64,000 nucleotides of DNA from Erysipelotrichales bacterium (lineage in GTDB: Bacteria; Bacillota_I; Bacilli_A; RF39; UBA660), in contig JAFLUY010000003.1 of NCBI GenBank assembly GCA_022508565.1, positions 1-64,000 on the forward strand, in the 5' to 3' direction. Shown here piece by piece: positions 12,343 through 22,034 of this stretch. How positions within the stretch are numbered: the stretch's first letter is position 1; every line of letters starts with the position of its first letter. The notes under the pieces are model-generated. The model ran no database searches and was not told the origin of the DNA. It was given only the letters and a program-made list of their open reading frames with translations. Position numbers and translations under genes: made by a program.

Positions 12343-13122
12343 TTAATTTAGTCCTCTTACATGTTTTTTATATTCCTTAGAAATTTCTTTTACATCATTA
12401 TATATTTTATTTTTATTAGTCAATAGTTCTACCATATCATATGGTAAATTAGTATCAAAACCATTATCTATCATTCCATTAATTAAAGTACCTACTTCAT
12501 AGACATTTGGTCTACTACCAAATGTGTGACCTCCAATAGAAATTAATGGTCGATAATATAAATCATCTCTAATTATTCCCATAAAGTAATCTTGATGTTT
12601 TAAATAAGATTTTGATAATATGTGTTTTAACATAGTTAATCTAATTCTATCAGGATTATGAGTCCAACAATATCTAAACGCATCTTCTAAATCTTCTGTT
12701 CTTGTTACATCCCAACTTAATGTTATAGCGCCTTTTTCTTCTTCAGCTAAAGACTGAGATAGTTCCATAATATTTCTGTTGAATATTCCCACAGGTGGAA
12801 GATAAGATAAACGAGTTAACTCACCACTATCGACACTAGTTCTATTAACTTCTTTTAAATCTTGATTTGTTATTTCATAAAAGAAGTCTTTTGTGCCAAA
12901 ACACTCCGTACCTTCACCATGAGTTCCTAAATAATAATTAGTCAAACCATCTTTCGTGTCTGTAACAAGTGCAATCATATTTTCTAAATGACTTACCATG
13001 TATTTTTGTCCATTTAAAGATATAAAATATAGATCTTTAATCTCATCAACCATAGTAAGTATTAAATCTAGATATGCACTTATACTTTCATAACTTTCAT
13101 CATCTATTTTTTTAATTTCCAT
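12343..13122 (-). CDS. Tandem paralog family member 2, unknown function
   Basis: YESISAYLDLILT, HNPDRIRLTMLK, YYRPLISIGGHTFGSRP motifs shared with neighbours. Confidence 0.85.
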   Translation of the reverse strand: MEIKKIDDESYESISAYLDLILTMVDEIKDLYFISLNGQKYMVSHLENMIALVTDTKDGLTNYYLGTHGEGTECFGTKDFFYEITNQDLKEVNRTSVDSGELTRLSYLPPVGIFNRNIMELSQSLAEEEKGAITLSWDVTRTEDLEDAFRYCWTHNPDRIRLTMLKHILSKSYLKHQDYFMGIIRDDLYYRPLISIGGHTFGSRPNVYEVGTLINGMIDNGFDTNLPYDMVELLTNKNKIYNDVKEISKEYKKHVRGLN

Positions 13123-13143
13123 AAAATATCACTCGCTTAAAAT

Positions 13144-13914
13144 TTATCTTGATACATGATTAGCATATTCTATTGCCACTAATTTTAATTCATTATATTT
13201 TTCGTTTTTATCCATCATTAATGAAGACATATCTTCTGGAATACTACCATATAAACCATCATTATATAATTTTTTAGTAATATCTTCTCTTGTATAAGTT
13301 TTTGGAGATACTCCAAAAGAAGAATTTCCAAAACTAATTAATGCACGATAATATTTAACTGCATCTTCACCTAGTTTATATAAGTACTCTCTGTAATATG
13401 GGTTTTCTACAGATTTTTTTAAAGTTCTTAACATAATAGAATCTGGATTATGTGTTAAAGCATATTCAATACCTTGTTCTATATCAGTTACTTCAGCAAT
13501 TGCATATTGAAACTCTAATCTCTTATCTGTTCTTTCAGCAAATTGTTTAAAAGTAACAAGCATATTATTTTCTTCTTCATTTGGACAACTTGATAAAACA
13601 TATTCATTCATATTTGTATAATCAACTTTAGTTACTGATTTTCCATTTGCTGAAGAAATATAATAAGAATAATTTCCTATATCAAATCTTTCATCTCTTA
13701 TACTTTTATAGCCAAAATCAACTACATAAGATTTAACTTCATCATCTTGTTTTTCAACAATACATACATCTGTACCAAAATGATTAACTAAATATTTCTT
13801 ATCTCCATCATGAATAATGCAAGGTCTTTCTACATTACAAATAACTTTGCTTAATTCATCAAAATAAATTTCTAAATTACTATATTGTTCATGTGTTACA
13901 TCTATAATTTTCAT
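13144..13914 (-). CDS. Tandem paralog family member 3, unknown function
   Basis: HNPDSIMLRTLK, YYRALISFG..SFGVSPKTY, IPEDMSSLMMDKNEKYNELKLVA. Confidence 0.85.
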   Translation of the reverse strand: MKIIDVTHEQYSNLEIYFDELSKVICNVERPCIIHDGDKKYLVNHFGTDVCIVEKQDDEVKSYVVDFGYKSIRDERFDIGNYSYYISSANGKSVTKVDYTNMNEYVLSSCPNEEENNMLVTFKQFAERTDKRLEFQYAIAEVTDIEQGIEYALTHNPDSIMLRTLKKSVENPYYREYLYKLGEDAVKYYRALISFGNSSFGVSPKTYTREDITKKLYNDGLYGSIPEDMSSLMMDKNEKYNELKLVAIEYANHVSR

Positions 13915-14002
13915 AATATCCCCCTTAATTGAGAATCTATTTTATCATAATATTATTTTTTTGCAAGTTTTTGTAAGAAAAAAGAACAAATTATATTTGT
14001 TC

Positions 14003-14803
14003 TTATATACGTTTTCTATATTCGTCTGCAACCAACTTTAATACATTATAATTTTCATTAGTATTAGTCATTAAGGTTTTTAAATCTTCTGGAATTTCAC
14101 GATTGAAGTATTCTTCTCCAACTTTTTCGAAAAAGTCCTCAGGTTTATATGTTACTGGAAAAACTCCAATTTCACGTTTATTTAGAGTTAATAATGGTCT
14201 ATAATACATTTCACCATTTAAAGATAAATGATAAAGACGCTCTTTTACAAGTTTTTCAATCACAGATCTATCAGTAAGGCGTTTAGTACGACGTTTAGTA
14301 CGACGTAAGTAGACCATATCTGGATTATGTTCTAATGTGTAGTCAATAGATGCTTTTACATCATCTGTTCCATCTATAGTGTAATGGAAAGCTGTTTCTT
14401 CATCTAGTACGTCATAAAATAAACTATATTCAAGTTCCATAGTATTATTAAGACTTGCTTGACGAGTACATTTTACTCTAAAAATATTACCAAGTTCTTT
14501 TCCAGTTTTAGTAACACATTTATAATTTGCATCTTCTAAGATTTGATAATTATAAAAACCAATATCATAATTAATTCCACCAAAAGATTTTTCATCACCT
14601 TCTATAATTGAACATTGTATTTTATCATCTACGTCATAAGCAATTGCTGCTTTTGCAGATGTTCCACTTACTATATAATCTTTCCCATGATTTTTAATAC
14701 TCATTGGATCTGTTATAAAAGGTAATCTTTTTTTTATTTCTTTTAAATAAGCTTGATAATCATCAAATTCCGAATAAAATATTCTTCTTACTTCCATGTC
14801 CAT
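14003..14803 (-). CDS. Tandem paralog family member 4, unknown function
   Basis: HNPDMVYLRRTK, MYYRPLLTL...GVFPVTY, IPEDLKTLM..NENYNVLKLVADEY. Confidence 0.85.
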   Translation of the reverse strand: MDMEVRRIFYSEFDDYQAYLKEIKKRLPFITDPMSIKNHGKDYIVSGTSAKAAIAYDVDDKIQCSIIEGDEKSFGGINYDIGFYNYQILEDANYKCVTKTGKELGNIFRVKCTRQASLNNTMELEYSLFYDVLDEETAFHYTIDGTDDVKASIDYTLEHNPDMVYLRRTKRRTKRLTDRSVIEKLVKERLYHLSLNGEMYYRPLLTLNKREIGVFPVTYKPEDFFEKVGEEYFNREIPEDLKTLMTNTNENYNVLKLVADEYRKRI

Positions 14804-14810
14804 CCTCCAT

Positions 14811-15578
14811 TTATTTACGACCTAATTCTCTTCTATAAGCATCAGTTACAGTTTTAAATTCATTAAATTGCTCGTTGTTACGCATTAACATAGTTGTTAA
14901 ATCATCAGGTATTCTTGTTAATAAGCCATATTCAGAAAGAATTTCTATCATATCCCAAGTAGAATATGTTTCTTGTAAAACACCAAGTACTTTATTACCT
15001 AGAGAAAATCTTTTATGGAATGATGCTCCATCAATTCCTAATATATAAGAAATATATTTATGATACTCATGTCTTAATAATGATTTTCTCTTTTCATATA
15101 ATTCAACTAAATTAGGATTAAATATTAAACAATGATCAATTTGTTTTTCTAAGTCTTCATATCTTGAAACATTGTAGGAAAATTCAGAACAAACTGAATC
15201 TATATGTTGATCAAAGAACATTGTGTATTCCCAAGGTGAACGATCACTGTCATATTGAATAGATAAAAGATAGTTGTCTCCATTCTTTTTATTTGTTTTT
15301 TTAACTGAATTTAAAAGTAAATAATAAACATATTTACCATTATCAAAAATAGTTTCTACATCTCGATCATTCTCAGGGAATCTAAGAGAGTATGCATTTA
15401 AGTTTCCATCCTCTTCTTTAACAATTCCATATGTACCATTGTTATTTCCAAGGACATATTGAACTCCATTATTTTCAAATAAATATGGATCATTGATATA
15501 TGACAAAACTTTATGCATCTTTGTTATTTTTGCCATAATAGATGAATGATCATCTCTATTTACTTTCTTTATTTTCAT
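14811..15578 (-). CDS. Tandem paralog family member 5, most diverged, unknown function
   Basis: FNPNLVELYEKRKSL, LGNKVLGVLQETY, IPDDLTTMLMRNNEQFNEFKTV. Confidence 0.82.
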   Translation of the reverse strand: MKIKKVNRDDHSSIMAKITKMHKVLSYINDPYLFENNGVQYVLGNNNGTYGIVKEEDGNLNAYSLRFPENDRDVETIFDNGKYVYYLLLNSVKKTNKKNGDNYLLSIQYDSDRSPWEYTMFFDQHIDSVCSEFSYNVSRYEDLEKQIDHCLIFNPNLVELYEKRKSLLRHEYHKYISYILGIDGASFHKRFSLGNKVLGVLQETYSTWDMIEILSEYGLLTRIPDDLTTMLMRNNEQFNEFKTVTDAYRRELGRK

Positions 15579-15654
15579 AAAAATCCCTCTGATAGGTGAT
15601 TATTATAGCACAAATAAATAATATTTCAAAATTTTAAACATATACATTAGAGAG

Positions 15655-15990
15655 GTGAAAAAAATGAATGGAACATATTATCCAAATCCAACATTTCCAA
15701 ATAATATGAATAATTACCAACCGGAACAAGAAATAAGTACTAATTTACCAATGGAACAAAGCTACATTGAAAATATATTAAGACTTAATATTGGAAAAAA
15801 AGCTAAAGTATTCGCATCATTCCCTGATAGTACAGAATGGCGAGACAGAATATATGATGGAATTATTGAACAAGCCGGTAAAGATCACTTAGTTATGTCT
15901 TCTCCATCTTTAGGTGATTGGTATTTAATACCTATGATATATGTTAACTGGGTAGAATTTGAAGAACCAATCAACTTTAAAGTATTTTAA
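15655..15990 (+). CDS. gerQ: GerQ-like spore coat protein
   Basis: Y-P-N-P-rich N-terminus, then IENILRLNIGKKAKVFASFPDSTEWRDRIYDGIIEQAGKDHLVMSSP...WYLIPMIYVNWVEFEE, typical of GerQ. Confidence 0.85.
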   Translation: MKKMNGTYYPNPTFPNNMNNYQPEQEISTNLPMEQSYIENILRLNIGKKAKVFASFPDSTEWRDRIYDGIIEQAGKDHLVMSSPSLGDWYLIPMIYVNWVEFEEPINFKVF

Positions 15991-16523
15991 AGTATAGTTA
16001 AAAAATAATTTAAATTATTTATCTCTTCACCTAGTGTTGTTGATGCAAAATGTCCTGGCATTAATTTTGTTTCAGATGGGTAGCTTAAAATCTTGTTTAT
16101 ACTTTGTTTCATATCAAAAGGACTAGCTCCAATCATGTCAGTTCTCCCAATTCCTCCTTTAAAGATGAAATCCCCTACAAACATAATATTTTCTTCCTTA
16201 AAATAAATTGTAATTGAATCGTCCATATGCCCAGGTGTATATATTACATTAAAACAAAAATTCTCAATAACATGATTACCTTCAGCTAAATTGTGCATAT
16301 TATATAGCCTTGTATTATATTTATTCATTAATTCTGCACATGCTCCTGTGTGGTCATCATGACTATGAGTAATAATTATACCTAAGACTTTTTTTTCAGA
16401 AGTAATATTAGAAGCGATTTTCTCTGCATTATCCCCTGGATCAATTATTAAAACTGAATTACCTTTTTCTAATATATAACAATTAGTTTGTAAATTCCCT
16501 ACGACAACAACCTTAATATTCAT
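15987..16523 (-). CDS. MBL-fold metallohydrolase (glyoxalase II-like)
   Basis: THSHDDHTG motif, YTPGHMDDSI, MPGHFASTT. Confidence 0.9.
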   Translation of the reverse strand: MNIKVVVVGNLQTNCYILEKGNSVLIIDPGDNAEKIASNITSEKKVLGIIITHSHDDHTGACAELMNKYNTRLYNMHNLAEGNHVIENFCFNVIYTPGHMDDSITIYFKEENIMFVGDFIFKGGIGRTDMIGASPFDMKQSINKILSYPSETKLMPGHFASTTLGEEINNLNYFLTIL

Positions 16524-16568
16524 CTTTAAAGAAACCTTCTTTCATGATATAATAAATTAGGTGATAAC

Positions 16569-17117
16569 ATGCAAACAATGATAATAATTTTACTAACAAT
16601 TATAATATTCATTTCGATTATTGCTATGTTATATATTATATTATATAACAAAATCCAGTTTTCTAAAATTAGAACTGAACAAGCTGAAAGTGTTATTCTA
16701 GACGAATTACAAAAGAGATATGACTTAATAAAAAAATGTGAGTCTGCTATTGAAAAAAACACAAAAATGGACTTAACACTTTTTAGTGATCTAGAAAGAA
16801 TAAAAAATTCAAACACAAGTAGTTATGATTTTGAAAGAAAGATTACTGAAGCAGTTAGTACCATATACTTGATAAAAAATGACTACCCAAAAATTGAAGA
16901 AAAAAAAGATTTTCGTGAAATAATCAGAAAACTTAATGAATCAGATACAAAAATTAGCGCAGCTAAATCATATTATAATAAACACAATAAAGAACTAACT
17001 ACATTAACGAAATCTTTTCCATCAAATATAATATCCTTAATTCATCGAATTAAATCTCAACCATTTTATGATGCAGTTGAAATATTCAATGAAACAGATG
17101 ATGGTATAGAAATATAA
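16569..17117 (+). CDS. LemA family membrane protein
   Basis: N-terminal TM, then YNKIQFSKIRTEQAESVILDELQKRYDLI and a helical LemA-like architecture. Confidence 0.65.
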   Translation: MQTMIIILLTIIIFISIIAMLYIILYNKIQFSKIRTEQAESVILDELQKRYDLIKKCESAIEKNTKMDLTLFSDLERIKNSNTSSYDFERKITEAVSTIYLIKNDYPKIEEKKDFREIIRKLNESDTKISAAKSYYNKHNKELTTLTKSFPSNIISLIHRIKSQPFYDAVEIFNETDDGIEI

Positions 17118-17163
17118 AAAAACATTTCCGAAGAAATGTTTTTTTATTATCTTTATTATCTTA

Positions 17164-18522
17164 TTATAAGAATATATATTTTAAGATAAACAGCACAGCT
17201 AATACATACATTAATGGACTGATATCTTTACGTTTACCACAAATTAGATTGATAATAACATAAGCGATAACTCCAAATGCAATACCCTCTGAAATACTAT
17301 AGAACAATGGCATTGCAATTATACATAAGTATGCTGGAATTGCTGTAGTTAAATTCTTTTCATCCATTTTTATTTCAGTTACTGCACTAAACATTAGGAA
17401 TCCAACAATAATAAGTGCTGGAGCAGTTGCAAATGATGGAATTGCAATAAATATTGGTGCAAATAACATTGATACTAGGAATAGAATTGCTGTAGTTAAT
17501 GCTGTAAGACCAGTACGTCCTCCAGCAGATACACCAGCTGCAGACTCAACGAATGTTGTAGTTGTAGATGTACCTAAAACAGCTCCTGCTGTTGTAGCAA
17601 TTGCATCTGCCATTAAAGCAGGTTTAATTTTTTCTAGTTTTCCATCCTTATCAAGCATATCAGCTTTATTTGCAACACCAATTAGTGTTCCAAGTGTGTC
17701 GAATAAATCAACAAATAAGAATGAGAATACTACAACTATAAAATTAAATATTCCTACATTTTTGAAACTAACATTGAAACATTGTCCAAAAGTTTCACCT
17801 AATTTTGTGAAATCAGTAAGTGCAAATGATGGAATTAGTGAGAAATATGCAGCATTATCAGGTACATATAAACCTACTAATTGACATATAATTCCAAGTA
17901 TCCATGTTGCAAGTATACCAATCAAGATTGAACCTTTAACTTTACGAACATACAATATTGCAGTAATTAGTGTGCCAATAATTGCTAATAATGCACAAAT
18001 ACCAGCAGTAGTAAAGTTAGCAGTAAAATCAGTAAGTGTAACAAGTGTTGCTGATGATACTACAAGTCCTGCGTTTTGTAATCCAATAAAGCAAATGAAT
18101 AGACCAATACCAACAGAAACAGCTTTTTTTAGTGATAAAGGTATACAATTGAATATTGCCTCTCTTACTTTAGTTAATGAAAGAATTATAAAAATAACTC
18201 CTTCAATGAATACAGCTAGCAATGCAACTTGCCAAGTGTATCCTAATTCAAGAACAACTGTATAAGCAAGGAAAGCATTTAATCCCATTCCTGCTGATAG
18301 AGCAAATGGTAAATTTGCCATAAGTGCCATACATAATGTTCCGATGAATGATGCTATACATGTTGCAAGCAATACTGCAGTTGCGTCCATCCCCGCAGCT
18401 GACAGAATATTTGGATTGACTGCAAGTATATATGCCATTGTCATGAATGTAGTAATACCAGCAGCAATCTCAGTTTTAACATTGGTTTTGTTTTTCTTTA
18501 ACTTAAATAATTTCTCTAACAT
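17164..18522 (-). CDS. NCS2 family purine permease (AzgA/PbuG-like)
   Basis: TEIAAGITTFMTMAYILAVNPNIL; GTSTTTTFVESAAGVSAGGRTGLTAL. Confidence 0.94.
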   Translation of the reverse strand: MLEKLFKLKKNKTNVKTEIAAGITTFMTMAYILAVNPNILSAAGMDATAVLLATCIASFIGTLCMALMANLPFALSAGMGLNAFLAYTVVLELGYTWQVALLAVFIEGVIFIILSLTKVREAIFNCIPLSLKKAVSVGIGLFICFIGLQNAGLVVSSATLVTLTDFTANFTTAGICALLAIIGTLITAILYVRKVKGSILIGILATWILGIICQLVGLYVPDNAAYFSLIPSFALTDFTKLGETFGQCFNVSFKNVGIFNFIVVVFSFLFVDLFDTLGTLIGVANKADMLDKDGKLEKIKPALMADAIATTAGAVLGTSTTTTFVESAAGVSAGGRTGLTALTTAILFLVSMLFAPIFIAIPSFATAPALIIVGFLMFSAVTEIKMDEKNLTTAIPAYLCIIAMPLFYSISEGIAFGVIAYVIINLICGKRKDISPLMYVLAVLFILKYIFL

Positions 18523-18545
18523 AATACCTCCTTATTTAAATATTT

Positions 18546-18595
18546 TAACAAATTATTCTTAGTGAACCTACAAACCATTTGTTACCTACATTATA
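18546..18595 (-). promoter_or_regulatory. Promoter and short 5'-terminal RNA stem upstream of the NCS2 permease
   Basis: TATAAT at 18595-18590 (minus); transcript would start near 18583 with AACAAAU...AUUUGUU, a 7-bp stem enclosing 23 nt. Confidence 0.35.
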
Positions 18596-18649
18596 ACATA
18601 ATTCAACAAAAAAAATAGTATTTTTAATTTTCAAAATACTATTCTAAAT

Positions 18650-19309
18650 TTATAATTTCCAATCTATTTCTTCTATTCCATTACTTTTTAAAAACTTATT
18701 TGTTTTAGAAAATGGTTTGCTTCCAAAGAAACCATTCCTAGCACTCAATGGAGATGGATGTGCACTTTCAATTACTAAATGTTTAGGATTAGTAATTAAA
18801 GTCTTTTTACTTCTAGCAAAATTACCCCAAAGAATAAATACAATTGGTTCTTCTCTTTGATTTAAGACTTTTATGACATAGTCAGTAAAATTAGCCCAGC
18901 CTAATTTTGAATGACTATTGGCTGTATCTTTAACAACAGTTAAAGTACTATTTAAAAGTAATACACCTTCTTTTGCCCACTTTGTTAAGTCACCAGATTT
19001 GGAAGGATTTATACCTAAGTCTTCATATAATTCCTTATAGATATTTTTTAAACTTGGTGGAAGTGGTGTTGGATCTTGAACAGAGAAAGATAATCCATGA
19101 GCTTCTCCTTCACCATGATATGGATCTTGTCCAACAATAACAACTTTAACATCTTTATAAGGTGTTAATTTAAAAGCATTAAATATATTTTCTTTTAATG
19201 GATAAATTGTTTTAGTTTTATATTCATTATCAACAATATTTAAAAATCTTTTAAAGCCTTCACTTGATTCCACAACATTAAGTACATTGTCCCAATCGTT
19301 ACCGATCAT
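18650..19309 (-). CDS. ung: Uracil-DNA glycosylase
   Basis: VVIVGQDPYHGEGEAHGLSFSV; ESAHPSPLSARNGFFGSKPFSKTN. Confidence 0.98.
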   Translation of the reverse strand: MIGNDWDNVLNVVESSEGFKRFLNIVDNEYKTKTIYPLKENIFNAFKLTPYKDVKVVIVGQDPYHGEGEAHGLSFSVQDPTPLPPSLKNIYKELYEDLGINPSKSGDLTKWAKEGVLLLNSTLTVVKDTANSHSKLGWANFTDYVIKVLNQREEPIVFILWGNFARSKKTLITNPKHLVIESAHPSPLSARNGFFGSKPFSKTNKFLKSNGIEEIDWKL

Positions 19310-19324
19310 ACTACACCATCCAGT

Positions 19325-19771
19325 CTATTTATGATATGTTTCATTATTTAATATTTTAAATGATCTATAAATTTGTTCTAAAAGAATTGCTCTAAATACA
19401 CCATGAGGGAAAGTGTTTTTCCCAAATGATAATTTATAATTAGATAATTCTTTAACTCTATTATCTATTCCATTGGAACCGCCAATAATAAATGTTATAT
19501 TAGCGTAGTTCATTAACCAAACATCTATTTTTTTAGAAAACTTAATACTGCTTAAGTTTTCACCCTCTATTTCCATAGTAACAATAAAATCACCCGTTTT
19601 AATATTTTTTAATATTAAATCACCTTCAGAGACAATGTCACTATCTTTTAATTCAATTATATTTAACTTATGATATTTACTTACTCTTTTAGAGTAATCC
19701 TCTATCATTGAAGATAAATAATCTTCTTTTATTTTACCTACACATATTATATTAATCATAATTTTACACAA
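19325..19771 (-). CDS. rlmH: 23S rRNA (pseudouridine1915-N3)-methyltransferase RlmH (likely start MINIICVG at 19759)
   Basis: IICVGKIKEDY; TFIIGGSNGID; FRAILLEQIYRSFKI...YHK. Confidence 0.95.
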   Translation of the reverse strand: MCKIMINIICVGKIKEDYLSSMIEDYSKRVSKYHKLNIIELKDSDIVSEGDLILKNIKTGDFIVTMEIEGENLSSIKFSKKIDVWLMNYANITFIIGGSNGIDNRVKELSNYKLSFGKNTFPHGVFRAILLEQIYRSFKILNNETYHK

Positions 19772-20520
19772 TCAACTCTTTCTCTTTGCTTAGCAACAAT
19801 TATATTATCAAATGCAATACCATTTGAATTTAATGTTTCTCTTAAATTATTTAAAGCAAGTTCTGGATCATTATTTTCTTTAGAAATATGAGCAAGAACT
19901 ACTTCTTTTGTATTTTCACCAATTAATTTACTTAAGTAAAAAGCTGATTGTTGATTTGAAAGGTGACCTTCATCACCTCTTATTCTGCTCTTTAACCAAG
20001 TGGGATATTTACCATGCATTAGCATTTCAACATCATGATTACTTTCAAATATATATAATGAATGATTTGATAATTTATCAAATAATTTATGATTAATATA
20101 ACCAGTATCGGTTATATAAACAGCACTTTTGCCATCTTCTTTAAATATATAGCCACGACTACCTGGAGCATCATGGCTAGTCTTAAATATTTCTACAGTT
20201 AAAGTATCAAAATTTATCGGTCCTTTATCAAAAGAAAGGTTAGGATAATTTTCTAAAAAGCTTAATTCTTTTAACATTTTTTCATCTAGAAAAACATAAG
20301 GAGTATGATTTTTAAAAAACACTTTCATCGCACCTGTGTGATCAGAATGCGTATGAGTAATAAATACATAATCAATTTCACTAGGTAAAACATTCAGCTC
20401 ACCTAGTTTTTCAGTAATGTACTTATAATTCATTCCAATATCAATTAAGATTTTTTTGTTATTAGTTTGAATAAAAGTACAATTACCTTCAGATCCACTT
20501 GCAAGTACTGAAACTAACAT
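19756..20520 (-). CDS. walJ: MBL-fold hydrolase WalJ/YycJ-like
   Basis: VLASGSEGNCTFIQT; THTHSDHTGAM; ESNHDVEML. Confidence 0.9.
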   Translation of the reverse strand: MLVSVLASGSEGNCTFIQTNNKKILIDIGMNYKYITEKLGELNVLPSEIDYVFITHTHSDHTGAMKVFFKNHTPYVFLDEKMLKELSFLENYPNLSFDKGPINFDTLTVEIFKTSHDAPGSRGYIFKEDGKSAVYITDTGYINHKLFDKLSNHSLYIFESNHDVEMLMHGKYPTWLKSRIRGDEGHLSNQQSAFYLSKLIGENTKEVVLAHISKENNDPELALNNLRETLNSNGIAFDNIIVAKQRERVDCVKL

Positions 20521-22025
20521 GAGAATATTGACTTACAAGGGTCAAGAACGCTACCCCCGTAATAAGGCCTTCCTACCCATACTCCTAAATGTAAGTGTGT
20601 TCCTGTACAGGAACCAGTACATCCCATTAAACCAATTTTTTCTTCACGTTTAACAGTTTGACCTACACTAACTAATATTTTAGATAGGTGCATGTATTGA
20701 GTTACATAACCATTTGGATGTTCTATGTATACTGATAACCCTTCACTAGCACCTTTATTTTGACTGATGTAATATACTGTACCTTCTTTAACTGCATATA
20801 TAGGAGAACCATAGCCACATCCAGAAATATCTATTCCTTGATGTTGTCTTCCCCAACGCCATTTATACTTAGATGTTATAACAAAAGGAGATATTGTCGG
20901 CCAACTCCATTCAGCATTTCCTTGTGTACTATTATAAACATAATTTTCTCCAACCAATGCTTTTGTACCACGAACTTCAACTTGATTAATAGCTGCTTTA
21001 ATATCTTCACTTTGTACAATATTAAGTGATTGTATTTCACCATTTACATATTTTATATCTTGAGTTACTCTTTTAACTCCATTTTGTCCTTGAGTAGTTA
21101 CTTGCGAATAATCTTGATATTTAGTTGAATCTTTTACAATTTCAGTTTTAAAAGCAACTTCCATATCTTCAACTGCTGTTTTTCTATAAACGACACTTAC
21201 TAATGGTGAAATAAGTCCAACATTAATTATTTCTCCCGGAGTTAATAAAACATTAGCTGCGGTAAATTGTGGGTTTGCAATTAATAACTCCTCTATATTT
21301 AAATTGTGTTCATCAGCAATAGTATCTAAATCTTCGCCTTCTCGAACAGCATATTTTTCTTGCTCTTCTAAAGTTCCATATAAAAGATATCTTGATAATT
21401 CATCAACACTTGAGAAAACATATTCTTCTGTTGATATTAAATCTTTTTTGATTGTTATAGTTTCTTCAAAATAAACAGATGAGATACTTTCACCAACATC
21501 AGTAATTTCTTTTTGAGTATTATTTTGATATTCTTCAAGTTCATCAGTACCAATAAATGATTTGGCTGTATTATATAATGATGCTTCAAAAATATCTTTA
21601 TCTAACATATAAATATGAAGTGGTGGTGCTGGTTCATGAGTTTCACCATCATTTGTGACTTTCTTTTCTGTATATGTAATTGTTGCATTATAACCTTCAA
21701 TAGTAAAAGGCTCGATGTCTTTTATCTTGTTATAAGCACTTACTGTATCAATAATATCATCTTCATATGTATAAATCTTTTTAATATCTAATCCACTTGG
21801 AGGATAAACTTTATCAACATTATATTTTTCCTTAATCTCCGATTGTTCCGTATCAATTAAGTTTAATAATTCATCTTTATCAGAAATTAAAGCCATCTTT
21901 TCTCCATTTAGGTATACTTGATATACTTGGGTTGGTGAGCCAGCCACTCTTGTATCCATACCAACGAAGAAAAGTAAAAAAGAAAATATTATTGTAATAA
22001 CTACCCCTAATATCTTTCCTAACAT
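20514..22025 (-). CDS. Secreted M23 peptidase with LysM and G5 domains
   Basis: LysM (YAVREGEDLDTIADEHNLNIEELLIANP), G5-like region, M23 (HQGIDISG, GTHLHLGVW). Confidence 0.92.
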   Translation of the reverse strand: MLGKILGVVITIIFSFLLFFVGMDTRVAGSPTQVYQVYLNGEKMALISDKDELLNLIDTEQSEIKEKYNVDKVYPPSGLDIKKIYTYEDDIIDTVSAYNKIKDIEPFTIEGYNATITYTEKKVTNDGETHEPAPPLHIYMLDKDIFEASLYNTAKSFIGTDELEEYQNNTQKEITDVGESISSVYFEETITIKKDLISTEEYVFSSVDELSRYLLYGTLEEQEKYAVREGEDLDTIADEHNLNIEELLIANPQFTAANVLLTPGEIINVGLISPLVSVVYRKTAVEDMEVAFKTEIVKDSTKYQDYSQVTTQGQNGVKRVTQDIKYVNGEIQSLNIVQSEDIKAAINQVEVRGTKALVGENYVYNSTQGNAEWSWPTISPFVITSKYKWRWGRQHQGIDISGCGYGSPIYAVKEGTVYYISQNKGASEGLSVYIEHPNGYVTQYMHLSKILVSVGQTVKREEKIGLMGCTGSCTGTHLHLGVWVGRPYYGGSVLDPCKSIFSC

Positions 22026-22034
22026 AATTTCCTC

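Noticed and set aside
16526-16816. Minus-strand 96-aa ORF
   Set aside because: Antisense to the LemA-like gene; shadow ORF.
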